A stretch of DNA of 64,000 nucleotides from NCBI RefSeq assembly GCF_040954645.1, contig NC_092804.1, forward strand, positions 92,326,862 to 92,390,861, in the 5' to 3' direction. Position 1 is the stretch's first letter, and every line of letters starts with the position of its first letter. This stretch comes from Diabrotica undecimpunctata (lineage: Eukaryota; Arthropoda; Insecta; Coleoptera; Chrysomelidae). Both the position numbers and the translations under genes were made by a program. Positions 40,351 to 53,206 of this stretch are shown here, piece by piece. The notes under the pieces were generated by a model, which was not told the origin of the DNA, made no database searches, and saw only the letters and a list, made by a program, of their open reading frames with translations.

Positions 40351-41600
40351 AAATGCAAGAAAGGAAGGAGGATAACAAAGAAGAGGAAACAATTGTTGAA
40401 GAAGGATCGGATAATGAAGGAAATGCTACAATAATGGAGGAAAGAAAAGAAACAGGGATGTTAGAAAAATTATTAGCAATGATGCAAATACAGACACAAC
40501 AAATACAAGGATCATCACAAAAAATGGAACAAAAAATGGAAGAAAACCAAAGATAAATATCACAGAGAATAGAACAGAAATTAGAAGAAAATGATAGGAA
40601 AAGGGAAAAGCGTGTGGACAAATATGAAAATGAAGTAAAAGTCTGTTTAGAAAAAGTTAGAGAAGAAACAGAGAGGAGACTAGAGATGCAGAGAGAAGAA
40701 ATAGAAACTAAAATGAAGGATATTAAGACTGTGCAAAAGATGGAATTAGAACAGTTAAAAGAAAATTTTGAAAGTGCGCTACAAGAAGACAGGAAAGAAA
40801 TGGAAAGGAAACTTAAGCAAAATGAAAAACAAATGGCAGAAATTGAACTAAGAGGAGTAGAGAGAAAAAAAGTTATCGTCCATGGAACAAGCGAGGCGAA
40901 AATACAATTTGGCGGGGATATTAGAAAAGCACACCCAGTACTGTTTGTTAAAAATTTGAAAACCAAATTGCAACATGTTAGATATTTTGACGATTGAAAA
41001 GAAACAATTAAAAACCATCTGAAAGAAGGAGCAGCGTTATGGTATGAAAGCAAAGAAGATGGGTTTGAAAATTGGACAGATTTCGAAAATAAATTTCTCA
41101 ACTATTTCTGGGGGAAAAATAAACAGGGAAATCAACCAAGAGCTACAGAATGGAAAATATGACGAGAAAATGGGAATATCTGAAGAAAGATATGCTTTGC
41201 AGATATATAACAATTCAAAATATCTAGATTACAAATACTCTACCGAACAACTGGTAGAAATGATAAGCAGACATTTCGAAGAAACGTTGGACGATCACGT
41301 GATTTTGAGAAACTATCAAGATATTGATAGTTTGTGCCAATTCCTTCAATTAAAAGAAGCGAAATGAAGAGAAATGAGAAACAGAAGACAACATGACCAA
41401 TATAATGTACCGGAAAGAAGGTATCAATCAAATTATGACCAGAGAAACCGACATCCCCGATCAACAAATGAATATAGGCCAAGAGAATACCACAACTACA
41501 CTAGATAACAAAATTATGATAACAGGAATGACACACAAAACAGAACAGTAGAAATAATCAGAGCTTCCAACGACAAAATAGAAGGGAGATGAATCAAGTA
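40351..41600 (+). pseudogene. gag-like coiled-coil pseudogene, family 1
   Basis: From about 40351 the frame is rich in Glu/Lys/Gln and forms a long predicted coiled coil (for example VREETERRLEMQREEIET). It is followed by a capsid-like region: ALWYESKEDGFENWTDFEN and KFLNYFWGKNKQGNQPRATE, then ISEERYALQIYNNSKYLDYK. Stops at 40554-40556 (TAA) and 40995-40997 (TGA) and a frame change near 41140 interrupt it. W-x-x-F-x-x-x-F-x-x-x-F motifs of this kind are usual in Gypsy-type gag. No zinc knuckle is seen in what remains. Confidence 0.7.
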
Positions 41601-41697
41601 GCAATAGAAAACGAGGAAGAAGATGTATGCAATGAATCCAGACAGGATTTTCAATAAAGCATCCACTAAACAAAAGTAAAAAACTCTCCGGTATATT

Positions 41698-42555
41698 TTG
41701 TCACCCGAGAGACAAAATTCTAATTCCAATCTAATATTTTTAGATGCATTTATAAAACATAAAGCGATTAAAATTTTGATTGATTCTGGATCGGAGATAT
41801 CGTTAATCAATAAAAAACTAGTAAAAGAATTAAATTTGGACAGATTTGTGTATAAGATTTCTAGAGTTGCTTTAGTGGGTACAAACAATAAAAAATTGAC
41901 GACAGTAAACGAAGGTTTGGGAGTACGGATCAGAGTGGAAGACCAATTCTATATTATGCAATGTGTGGTGATCGAAGATTTAAATCATGATATGATAGCG
42001 GGAATTGATGAATTGAGTGAAAAACATATCACCATTAATTTTTAGGAAAATAAACTGGAAATCAGAGCAGAACCAGACAACACAGAAGAAGAAAAAGAAA
42101 CAGATAGGAAAAAAAATTTTGAAAGGATAAATGAACAGGAAAAACATAAAGAAATCAATATAACTGTAGAGGATAAACCGAAAGTACAAGAAAAAAATCA
42201 ATCAGAAGAGAAAAAGAGAAGGAAGAAAAAGAAGAAGAGTTCGAAAAGAAAGCAGGAAAACAAGGTGGAGACAAGAGAAAAACAGGAAATAGAAGACACA
42301 AAAGAATTGTTGGCAACCGACGATAAAACAGAAAGGAAACAGGAAGAAAAGGAAGTTATCATAAGAGAAATGAAAGGAGTCGAAACGTGGTGCTCGGAAT
42401 ACCAAATGGAAATTGAAGATAGAGAAAAAACAGAAGAAGAAATAAAGGATGAGGACAGAGAAGAAATGGCAATTATGGACGAGAATCCAGAATTTTGTGA
42501 AGAAATATTATGGACAGTGAACACATGTGAACAAAATGAGGATGAAAGAAAATGA
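41698..42555 (+). pseudogene. Retroviral-type protease and charged linker, family 1
   Basis: IKILIDSGSEISLINKKL carries the D-S-G active-site triad of an aspartic protease, and HDMIAGIDELSEKH fits its later strand. A TAA at 42043-42045 ends the frame. Downstream, about 170 codons of Lys/Glu-rich linker run to 42555 with no similarity to RT. In a complete Gypsy the RT would begin here. Confidence 0.78.
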
Positions 42556-44127
42556 TCAACCTTTCATTATCAGGACCGATGCTTCCATAAAAAATTCGCA
42601 GGGGTGTTATCACAGATCCAAGACGACATAGAGGTGCCAATCTGTTTTGTCTCCCGTGTAACCAAAACGTATGAGAGAAAATACAGCTTTACTGAATTAG
42701 AGTTGGCCAGTGTGTTATTTTGTGTAAATAAATTACGTTTTTACCTACTTGGAGCAAAATTCACCATTGAAACAGACCATGCAGCGTTGGTACACATAAT
42801 GAAAAATAGGCTGGTAAATAATAGAATTCATAGGGGTATTCTTTTACTTCAAGAGTATGATTTTGAATTTAAATATATCAAAGGAACTGACAATATCTTG
42901 GCTGATGCGTTGACGAGAGATGAGCAATTCCGCAAAGAGGATCACAAAACTCTCCACGTCGGCATGAACATAATGAGAGAAGAAGCAGGCTTATTTTCTT
43001 TGGCTCAGATCAGGGAAAATCAGGAAGAATTGGATGAAAGAGAAAAGCAAAGGGCTGAACAAGAAGATAACTTATATTTTAAGAGGGTCGATGGTAAAGA
43101 ACTATATGTAATCACGGAGAAGATGGCAAAAGAAGTTTTTTTTAAGTTACACTGTGATAACGGACATATTGGAAGCAGGAAGGTGTGGCTTATGTTCAGG
43201 GAGAACTACATTTCTCGACAGGACTATACAATAGCCAAAGAGGTGACTCGAATTGTGTGACATGCCAGAAGTGTAAAAGTAGGAATTTCAAAAATGAAAA
43301 CGTCACAAAAAACGTCATAGCTCGGAAGAAACTGGATATTGTCGCCATTGATATATTGAGCGACTTGATAACAACAACACAGAGGAATAAACACATACTA
43401 GTTATGGTGGATCTTTTCTCAAAATATGTAAAATTGTACGCATGTCGAACCACGAAACGAATTGAACTACTTCGGAAGATAGACGATTTTATAGAAACAG
43501 TGGGAAGACCAGACAATATTTTATTGGACAATGCGACATACTTTAGGAACGAAGGCTTTAAAGGGGAGTTAAGAGAGAGAGGCATCAATACAAATAAGCA
43601 TCCGTCATCCACAGAGCAACCCATCGGAGCGTTTTATACAAGAAGTCACAAAATTTCTACGAATTGCTGCTGAAGAACATCATCGACATTGGGACAGAAA
43701 AGTGTTTGAGATCGAGACGTATTTGAACTGTGCACCAAATACGGTTACCAAAGAGACGCCTTTATATATAATGAAAGGAACAATGCCTACAAGACCGTGG
43801 GAAGACACCGCCCCCAGACAATACGAAGAAGTGATCGAGGTGGTTCAAAGAAGATTGAGACGAAGTGGAGAGAAATATCTCCAAAGGCAAGACAGGACCC
43901 GAAGAAGAAGGCCGATCACATTCCAGAAAGGGGATAAAGTCTTAGTGAGGGCACTGAGGGTGTCGAATTTAGAAAATTGTATTTGTGCTAAATTGACGCC
44001 GGTATTTGAAGGTCCATATAGGGTCAATACGGAAAATGGGGTAAATAGTTATGAATTAGCGCAGATAGAGACAGGCAATATACGGGGTATTTTTAACATT
44101 TACGACATCTATCAGTATTATGAGTAG
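42556..44127 (+). pseudogene. RNase H and integrase pseudogene, family 1
   Basis: Begins inside RNase H (about 42560-42600, a TDAS-like strand in a shifted frame; then ERKYSFTELELASVLFCV, FTIETDHAALVHI and NILADALTRDE). The integrase follows: LHCDNGHIGSRKVW and NCVTCQKCKS (HHCC zinc site), DIVAIDILSDLI (first Asp), NILLDNATYF (second Asp), and the catalytic Glu in SERFIQEV after a frameshift near 43620. The C-terminal frame 43702-44127 has GDKVLVRALRVSN and KLTPVFEGPYRV. Other lesions lie near 43258. Without RT it depends on enzymes from elsewhere. Confidence 0.87.
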
Positions 44128-44260
44128 ATTTTAATAACATAGTGAAATAATTTGATCCTGGAAAACTTGTGTCATTTAAAAAAATAACACAAGAGTTTTT
44201 CGGGGAAATCAAATAGCGGGGAGTTGTTAAGCTATGTAAAATTGAAAATAATATTGGTTT

Positions 44261-45023
44261 CTTCTTCTTCTTTTGGCATCATAACCCTGGATGGGTCTTT
44301 GCCTGTCTGGCCATGTCCTTCCATTCAGATCTCTCTTGTGCCCTTCTTCTCCATTGTGTTATGTTCATTGTTTTCAGGTCGTCTTCCACGTCATCCAACC
44401 ATCTCGTTCTGGGCCTTCCTTTTTTTTTTGTTGGGGCATCGTTTTGTCTCTGCACATGTCCCAGCCATGACAGTCTTTGACTTTTCACAAATCTTAAAAT
44501 GTCATAACCTTCATTTAACTCATTAACCTCGTCGTTTCTCCTGATTCTCCATGTGCCATCTTCCTCTTGTACCGGGCCATATACTTTCCTCAGTATTTTT
44601 CTCTCGAATGTCCTGAGTTGGACTTCATCTTTTTTCGTCATTACCCAAGTTTCACATCCATAGGTTACTACGGCTCTAATCAGTGTTCTGTAGATAGTCA
44701 TTTTGGTTCTTTTGTCTAATAATTTCGATGTCATCAATCTTTTATTAGCATAGTATGTACGATTCCCGCTAGAAATACGTGCATTAATTTCGCTACTTAC
44801 GGAGTTCTTCTGATTGATTTCTGTGCCGAGATATGTAAAGGCATCCACTCGTTCGATAGTATAGTTGTCTATTGTGATATTATTTTCATTGTCAGTTAAT
44901 CTTTTGACTGTCATATACTTCGTTTTTGCTTCGTTTATTTTGAGACCTCTTTTTCTTGCTTCAGGATCAATTTGTTTGAACACTTCCATTAGTCGTGGCT
45001 TATTCCTACTAATGATGGCTACT
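44261..45023 (-). mobile_element. Nested LINE 3' fragment (RTE-like) with 15-bp target duplication
   Basis: AAATAATATTGGTTT occurs at 44246-44260 and 45024-45038 and only once in the intact LTR copy at 1-449. The minus-strand frame 44989-44279 begins within the RT domain (GLKINEAKTKYM), then AFTYLGTEINQ, VVTYGCETWVMTK, RKVYGPVQEEDGTWRIR and LSWLGHVQR, ending GRPRTRWLDDVEDDL and a stop. The 3' tail is AAGAAGAAGAAG on the minus strand. The open frame suggests a recent insertion. Confidence 0.92.
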
Positions 45024-45284
45024 AAATAATATTGGTTTGCTTTTAATATATTTCAAAGTACAAAATAAAAGATATTTCGAAGAAATGAAAGTCCATTATC
45101 CTGGATTACCTGTAGTAAACAAAATTTAAAGATATGCATAAATTATTTTCTTTGTAAAATACATTCGAGTGACGTGAGTGAGCTTAGTGAAATCGTGAAC
45201 AATGCGAGCGGGTTTTCCAAATAGACTTGTACGTCGATATACAGTGAATAAGACAATAGAATAGAAATATTTAAATATAATTCT

Positions 45285-47779
45285 TCTCTTCCACACCCCG
45301 ATGAAGAGATAGATGAGTTCTACGAGAAAATAATAGAAACCAACACGAACTATCACAGCACTTACACACTTATAATAGGAGATTTCAACGCTAAGATTGG
45401 ACAACGACTGGAAGAAAGCGAAAACTATATTGGTGAATTCGGCTATGGTGTTAGAAATGAGAGAGGAGAAACCCTGGTTAACTTCCTACATAGCAACAAA
45501 TATTTCGTAATGAACACATTTTATAAGAAAAAACCGCAAAGAAAGTGGACGTGGTTATCACCAGACGGAAAAACAAGGAACGAAATCGATTACATCATGT
45601 GTAACAAGAAAGGTATCGTAGAAGATGTAACAGTAATAAATAATGTCTCTCTGGGTAGTGATCACAGAATGGTTAGAGCTAAACTAAGGATTAAGTATAG
45701 CAAACGTAGAATTAACTTTAATAACACGATACAAATAGACACAGAAAAGCTAAAAGTCGATAAAGAAAAATATGCTAGCAAATTAAAAACCGCCCAAGCA
45801 CTGAATCTAGAACAACTCAGTTATAACAAAAGAACTATTGAATGCTAGCTCAGAAGTAGCAACCCGCCATAACAACAAAAAATCCAAAATAAGTGCAGAA
45901 TCGAAGAATATGCTGAAACAACGAAAAGAGCTCCTGTCACTAAACAAAAGAAATACCACAGAATACAAAGAACTTAATCGAGCCATACGAAAACAGATAA
46001 AAGACGATATTAAAAACATCAACAAGAACATGTAGAAAGAGTGATAGAGAAAAATCAAAGTCTGAAATATACCAAACCGAAATTAGGAAAGAAAAATATT
46101 ATAACTATGAAAAATCAACAAGGCCAACTAGAAACAAGCAAAGCTCAGATATCAAACATAGTTGAAAACTTCTATACTGAGTTATACCGCTCAAGAAACG
46201 ATCCCTCCAACTCTTCAAAGCAAAATCTGAAAAGACAAATAACAAACGTAAATTCTGAAGTAATGCCCGAAATAAGCGAAGTAGAAATAGAAAATGCAAT
46301 TAAAGAATTGAAAAGAAATAAAGCACCGGGTAGTGATGGAATTCTGGCAGAAATGTTGAAAGAAGGAGGAGAAGAAGTCATCAGGTACCTAAAAATACTT
46401 TTTAATAAATGCCTATTTGAAGGAAACATACCAAGGGAATGGAATACTGCTAACACAATATTAATACACAAAAAAGGGGACAATACAGATCTGAAAAATT
46501 ATCGTACAATATCACTTCTATCACAACTTTAAAAAACATTCACAAAAATAATTACAAATAGATTGACAACAAAGTTCGATGTATATCAACCAGTAGAGCA
46601 AGCCGGATTTAGAAAAGGGTTCAGTACATGTGACCATCTTCACACACTAAAGGTCCTAATAGAAAAAGTTAACGAATACAATTTACCAATCTGTTTAACA
46701 TTTATAGACTACGAGAAAGCTTTTGACAGCATAGAATTATGGGCTATTGAGGAAGCACTGGTCAACAGCAGAATAGATTCTAGATATAGGATATTAATAC
46801 ATAATATATACCAACACGCTGAAATGGTAGTCACGATGGATAACGGAATGAAAAGCAAATAAAAATCAACCGAGGAGTAAGACAGGGAGACACCATATCT
46901 CCAAAACTATTTACTGCCGCACTTGAAGACATCTTTAAATCACTAAATTGGGAAACGAAGGGACTGTCGATAAACGGAAAGTATTTAAACCATCTAAGAT
47001 ATGCAGATGACGTAGTACTAATAGCCGACAGCTGGAAAGAACTGAAGACGATGATCGATGAGCTTCATACGGAATCCATAAAAAAAGGACTGAAAATGAA
47101 TCTGAGTAAAACTAAGCTAATGTCGAATAAAGATGATCAACCGACGATAACCATCCAAGGAACAAAAGTGGAACATGTAGAAGAATACATATATCTAGGT
47201 CAGAATATCAAGGTAAACAAAGAAAACCAAACTACCGAAATAAGCAGACGAGTAAGAATGGGATGGGCCGCATTTGGAAAACTCTCATACATACTGAAAG
47301 ACAAAAAGATACCCCAAAACCTTCGAACCAAAGTGTTCGATTCTTGTATCCTTCCCGTTCTCACTTACGGAGCTCAAACCTGGACATTCACAAAAAAGAA
47401 CATGGACAAGATTCGAAAAACTCAGCGAGCCATGGAACGACAGATGCTTGGTATCTCACTAATAGATCGGCAAACGAACGAAGCAATCCGGAACAAAACA
47501 AAAATAAAGGACGCCGCGAAACAAGCAGCTAAATTAAAATGGAAATGGGCTGGACACAACGAACGTCTCGAAGATGGTAGATGGAACAAAGAAGTCGGAA
47601 ACTGGCGACCGTACGATGCGAAGAGACCAAGAGGAAGACCTCAAATGCGCTGGAGCGACGATATCAAAAGAGTCGCAGGACCAACGTGGAAACGCCTAGC
47701 ACACAACAGGGATGAATGGCAAAAAATGGGAGAGGCCTTTATTCGACAATTCGGATAGAAAAAGGGCTAAAAAAAAAAA
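45285..47779 (+). mobile_element. Nested LINE (RTE-like), nearly full ORF, poly(A) tail
   Basis: ATAATTCT flanks both sides (45277-45284 and 47780-47787), and the 3' end is a run of about a dozen A. The 5' end begins inside the endonuclease: TYTLIIGDFNAKIGQRLEE, RNEIDYIM and SLGSDHRMVRAKL. The RT follows: NKAPGSDGILAEML, CLTFIDYEKAFDSIELW, INRGVRQGDTISPKLF and LRYADDVVLIADSWK, and after it YIYLGQNIK and GRPQMRWSDDIKRVAGPTW, ending at the stop 47756-47758. Breaks: a TAG at 45846-45848 and frame changes near 46035, 46530 and 46860. It is the most complete LINE here. Confidence 0.93.
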
Positions 47780-48810
47780 ATAATTCTCCGGTAGTTCTTA
47801 AGAATTTGTAGAAACCGATTAGCATGTTAATAGTTTTTAGGAAATTTATAATTGTAGGTAAAACTGTTGTTTGTTATCTAAATGGTAGATGGGGATAAGT
47901 GTGACGAACTCTGATTGGAGGAGATTGAAAAAAGTGGGATAGGTATGTAGAACTGAGAGTTTCTCTAGATTTTTGAGGGAAAAAAGAGAATCAGTTGTTT
48001 TTTCAACGGTTCAAGGCGAACAGACGTTGTTCTCTGATGGTTCTCCAGAGGTAGTAAGCAGTAGAAGTGAATGTTTGTGAGTTTTCTTGGAGTAAGTGTA
48101 TCTGACGGAAGCTGATCCAGTAAAATATTGTTATATTTTTCTACTTATATTCCAAGAGTCACTGTTCAGGCCGGAACGAGAGATTCAGTTTATTGAGAGG
48201 AGAAGAGGCTAGCATCATTTGAACGATACGTGCATTTGAAGGAGATCATTAAAGACTATAGTCTCGCAATAATTTGTTGTAAGATTGCTGATTACCTAGG
48301 GGACTGCTGAAAATAGATAGTGTAGGCTACAAGGAACAAGGATTTGGACAACTCATCATCAGAGAGATAGTTTTACCAATCGTCAGTTTTTCTTTATTAA
48401 CAACACATTTTTTAACAACTGCTTTAGAAAAAATAGGAATATTTTGATCAGGAGATTTAGAACAATAATTTTGATTTGAAATTTTAATTTATATTGTATA
48501 TACCATTAATTTTTGAAGGTTCACGTACGTAGAACAAAATTTTGATAATCATTATGAGATATTTTTTATTGAAGATATTTGAGTGTGAATTTTATTTCAA
48601 TATATAATGTATCATATATTTTTTTATTATTCCGGTATTCTTTGGACCTTACCTATCATATGTAAAGCATAGATATTGAAGCACGAGTATAACCCTGAGA
48701 TAAGAAAATTAAATAGTGTGATAGAGTCATAATTGCATCATTTAAATAAGTTTAATTAATTAATTAATTAGCTAATTAATTGCTTGGCGCACCTCAGATT
48801 TTAATATCAC

Positions 48811-48814
<4 letters not shown>

Positions 48815-48888
<74 letters not shown>
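48815..48888. repeat. (TA)n microsatellite
   Basis: Immediately follows the family 1 LTR end CACATTA. Confidence 0.96.
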
Positions 48889-48890
<2 letters not shown>

Positions 48891-50143
48891 AGATATTTAT
48901 AGGAGAAAGAAAAATAGTGTTTAAAAAATAATTTATAAGTTACACACTAGATAATATTAGATATAAAAAGAATTTGGTTACTTTAATAAGTTATATACTA
49001 TAGAATATATTTATGTGAGGGCATTTTTAAGAAATTAGCATATAATAAGTGTAAAAAGTTTTATTTTAATAATTATAATATTGTAAATATATTTAAGTGA
49101 GCGATGTGATTAGGCAACCAAATATACCTACTCGGAATAAATGACAGTTACAGAAATTAATAATTTGCGAATATGAAATAGGGTTATGTGTGAGTTTAAA
49201 ATGTTTAGTTTACATATAGTTACTGATTTAAGTTTATATTCTGATCTGAAAAGCCTAAATGTCAATAAAATTCTCGATAGAAAAGTAAAGAATTCTCTAG
49301 ATCACGGAAGATGGCCTCTTTGCAAAATGGACTATTCCAGAAAATTCAGATATGTAGGAAATGGAACAAATCGAATATGATTTCTTGCCAGATGGTTCTG
49401 GAAGATTGAAAAGGTATAAATACTCGGTGATTTGGATTCAAGATAGCCAGTCAGTTAGTAAGAAAGTTAGTTACAGTTATGAAGTCAGTATAAAGTCAGT
49501 CGGTCCTATTTTCAAGATAGTTCAAGATAGAATACAGTCAATCAGTTTTTGAAATGTTCAATATAGTGAGTTCAATGAAGATTAAGAAACAGAATCAAGA
49601 AAATATTATTGAAGATTAAAAATTATGTTATGTATAAATGGTGATTGGATAATGGAAGGAAGTATTAATTGAAAATTAAAATTATATAATATATTTGGTG
49701 ATTGGATATTGGTATATTGAAAAGAAGAATAAATATAAATGCTGTTAAGAAGAAAAATATTTTAAATTGGTGGAAGCTGATAATTGGAAAAAGTAATTTC
49801 ACAAAAACAAGGATAACCAAGGCTGAGAACGAAGACATTGAGTGGTGATTAAAATCTTTATTTTGGAGAACATTTTCATTTAGGCATTCAGTGACAGAAA
49901 GGTACAAAATTTTGTTAATATAATTTAGTTAGTGTCATAACAATTTCAATTTTAAAAATAGTTTGTTTAAAATTTACATTGTCTATATAATTTAATTAGT
50001 TTCATAGGAATTTTAATTTAAAGATAGTTTATTTTTAATTTTACATTGGTTATGTTAGATATATATGTGTGTTTCATAATAGATATAATAAAGATAATTT
50101 CAAAAAGTGCTTACAAACTAATTCTTTGAGAACCGCGATAAAA

Positions 50144-50147
<4 letters not shown>
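48889..50147. other. AT-rich 1.26-kb block between TA arrays; candidate solo LTR
   Basis: Bounded on both sides by TA arrays like the other LTR insertions. It has a possible promoter (GGTATAAATACTCGGTGATT near 49412) and a later AATAAAG-type signal near 50085, with no coding frame. Termini cannot be fixed because no second copy is in the window. Confidence 0.3.

Positions 50148-50220
<73 letters not shown>
50148..50220. repeat. (TA)n microsatellite
   Basis: TA run next to the left inverted terminus of the Penelope-like element. Confidence 0.96.
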
Positions 50221-50224
<4 letters not shown>

Positions 50225-51610
50225 CTTATCAAAACGTAAAACGGGATACTGACATTAATGAAGTGACAAATAAAAGTTGATATCTGATATCTCATGGTTT
50301 ACTGTCATTAGTGTATAATTATTTTTATATGGGCGGATCATTGACGTTTTCGAAAAAGATAAAGTGGAGATATTTTATGACTTTAAGAGCTCAATTTCTA
50401 TAGTGAACTTTAGTTTTGGATGGTAACTGTTGAATTTATCTAAAATTTCGGTCATTTTATTTGTTGGAATAGCACAGATACAGATACACAGATACTTCTA
50501 CCGTTATATCGATGACTGTATCTGTGCTATTCCAACAAATAAAATGACCGAAATTTTAGATAAATTCAACAGTTACCATCCAAAACTAAAGTTCACTATA
50601 GAAATTGAATAAAATAATAAAATAAATTTTCTGGATATCACCTTACATCGCATTAATAATACAGTTAAAACCATGTGGTTTACAAAAGAAACATGGTCTT
50701 CACGATATCTCAACTACAATTCTCATCATCCATTCTCCCATAAAAAGTCTGTAATTATAAGTCTTACTGATAAATATATACAACTAACAGAGCCAGAATA
50801 CAGACCAACAATAAAAAAAGCAAAAAATGCCCTTCTAAAGAATGCATATCCCGAACATCTAATCGAAACTATTTTCAATTCAAGACTTAATAAATTTTAC
50901 AACAATATAAATAACAATAAACCCAACAGTATCAAAACTACTTATACAACTCTTTGACAAATCTTTTAGCCAAACATAACATAACAGTGGCCTACAGAGG
51001 CAACAACCTTTTAAATTAATATTTCACTAAACTAAAAACACAAACTCCAAAACACAAAAAATCACATGTTGTTTACGAGATACCATGTATTAACTGTGAA
51101 TGTGTCTATATCGGGTAAACCAGTCAACTGCTTCAATCCAGAATTCGTTCTCACAAATATGACAAGAACAATGTCACTGCGCTCACAAAACATGAAAATG
51201 AGAAGAAGCATAAATTGGACTTCGAAAACATCAAAATCTTAAAACCGAACAAAACAAAAAGAAGAGGGAGATACACGAATCAATAGAAATAAAAAGAAAT
51301 TCCAACGCAATAAATGACAAAAAAGATACACAAAACCTAAATAAAATATATTTCAATCTGATTTAAATAATAATAAATATAATAAGCTAAAAATAAGCTA
51401 ATATAAAAAGCTCTTAAAGTCATAACATATCTCCACTTTTCATAACATATTATCTCCACTTTACCTTTTTCGAAAACATCAATGCTTATATCAAGCCCAT
51501 ATAAAAATAATTATACACTAATGACAGTAAACCATGAGATATCAGATATCAACTTTTATTTGTCACTTCATTATTGTCAGTGTCCCGTTTTACGTTTTGG
51601 TAAGTTATAT
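50221..51610 (+). mobile_element. Penelope-like element with inverted termini and an internal fold-back
   Basis: The left end ATAACTTATCAAAACGTAAA is repeated inverted at the right end (51589-51609), and similarity continues about 170-190 bp inward (to about 50392 and from about 51409). Just inside the left arm, 50392-50475 is the near-perfect inverse of 50520-50612, forming a long hairpin over sequence that encodes part of the RT. Pseudo-LTRs and partly inverted arrangements are known for Penelope-like elements. The coding part is a 5'-truncated RT plus GIY-YIG. Confidence 0.82.
50490..51366 (+). pseudogene. Penelope-like RT and GIY-YIG endonuclease pseudogene
   Basis: The frame begins in the RT palm with YRYIDDCICAIPTNK (the YIDD catalytic box), then NFLDITLHR and the arm SRYLNYNSHHPFSHKKSV. 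A TAA at 50610-50612 breaks it. After another stop at 50955-50957 comes VVYEIPCINCECVYIG (the zinc-like Cys pair and YIG of GIY-YIG), then LLQSRIRSHKYD (Arg) and TKHENEKKHKLDFENIKIL. Penelope RTs prime at a GIY-YIG nick. RT fingers and N-terminus are missing, and stops follow VYIG and elsewhere. Confidence 0.87.
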
Positions 51611-51615
51611 ATATA

Positions 51616-53206
51616 CACTCGCGATCATAAAATCCGGGTCACCTTGAAAATCACCGATATTTCATTTTCAACGAGCTTCATCGTAAATAATAATAACACA
51701 AATACAAACTAATGCATGTTTCTGAGAATTGTTGCGGTTTCCTTTGTAACAAAGAATTCCAATACTGCCGATTTCACGGTAAAGTGCACACTTCCCAAAA
51801 TGAACGCTACCTGTAACTCCGCTTGTTTTAAATGTCTCGTTTGTACTTCGACTTTCTGTTCAAATGCAACGGACAAACGTTTATTATTGCCACCATTAGT
51901 GTTTATTAGTGCCATTATTAGTGTTTATTTTTTGACAAAAATGCCTTTGACTGTTGTTGAAACGGAACAAATTGTTGCACTTGTGGAAGACGGTCACACT
52001 CAACGGCAAGTCGCAAGAACTGGTGGCGTAAGCCTTTCTACGGTTCAACGACTGCTTCAACGCTTTCAGAAGGCAAGTTTGCTAACCAGGCGACCTGGCT
52101 CTGAACGAAGAAGAACGCCCAAGGCACTAGATGACCGTTTCCTTGTGTTTCAGGCTTTACGAAACCGGACCTCAACTGCGGTTATGCATCAAAATCGTCT
52201 AGAGGAAGTACGAAATCGCAATTTTAGTGTTGCAACAGTCAGAAGAAGACTTCGTTCTTCTTGAATATCTTCTCGGGTAATGGCTAGAGGACCGCCACTT
52301 CGCCGGGTGCCTCGAGTTGCACGACTAGCTTTTCCTCGACAATACGCGCATTGGGGAATTAACGATTGTAGCAAAGTGTTATTTTCAGATGAATCCCATT
52401 TCTGCCTAACTGGATCCGATGGACGTGTAAGAGTTTGGAGGAGAACCGGTGAACGATTTTCACAAGCTTGCATTGCTCCAAGAATGCCATTTGGTGGAGG
52501 CTCGGTCATGGCTTGGGGAGGTATATCTTCCGACTTCCACACAGAGTTACCCTTCATCGAAAATGGGTCCCTAACTGCACGAAGGTACATTACGGAGATT
52601 CCGGAAGAACATGTTATGCCCAACATGGCACGGCTTGGAGAAAACGCCGTTTTTATGCAGGACAACGTGCGACCTCACGTTGCCAGGATCAGTATGTAAT
52701 ACTTGGACGAAGTTGGAATTACCAGCCAGCTAGGTCTCCGGACCTGAATCCCATCGAACATCTCTGGGACGATTTGAAAAAACGTATTCAAACCCATACA
52801 CCTCCTCCTAACAACGGACAGGAGCTTAAGGAGCTGTTAGTGAGAGAGTGGAATAACATACCACAACATGTAATCCGGAGAAAAATTGAGAGTATGTCCC
52901 GTCGTCTGCAAGAGGATATTAGAGCAAGGGGAGGCAAGACACGATATTGGTCATTGAAATTTCACTGATTTTTTACTACGTTCTGTATTTTCCATTTTTT
53001 TTCGTATGTCTGTTTTATCAACAATTTGATTTGTTTTCTGTTTTTTTTCAATAAAAACAATAAAAAACCATTTTTTTTTTCTTTCAAAACAAACATTGAT
53101 GACAAATAAAAAATACATTAGCCAAAAAAAGGTTATTACTGCATCAGAGGCAAAAATATTTAAGAAACTTGAAATTTTCAAGATGACCCGGATTTTATGA
53201 TCGCGA

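Larger units (their letters stand above)
44225..48814 (+). repeat. 3' LTR of family 1, split by two LINEs
   Basis: The LTR pieces are 44225-44260, 45039-45284 and 47788-48814. Their order is confirmed by the intact fragment at 1-449 (inverted). The right end (48200-48814) matches the 5' LTR closely. Confidence 0.9.

Noticed and set aside
40343..41101. 252-codon minus-strand frame rich in Ser/Phe/Ile
   Set aside because: It is the antisense of the Glu/Lys-rich coiled-coil gag on the plus strand. The same applies to minus-strand frames at 42198-42524 and 43196-43624.
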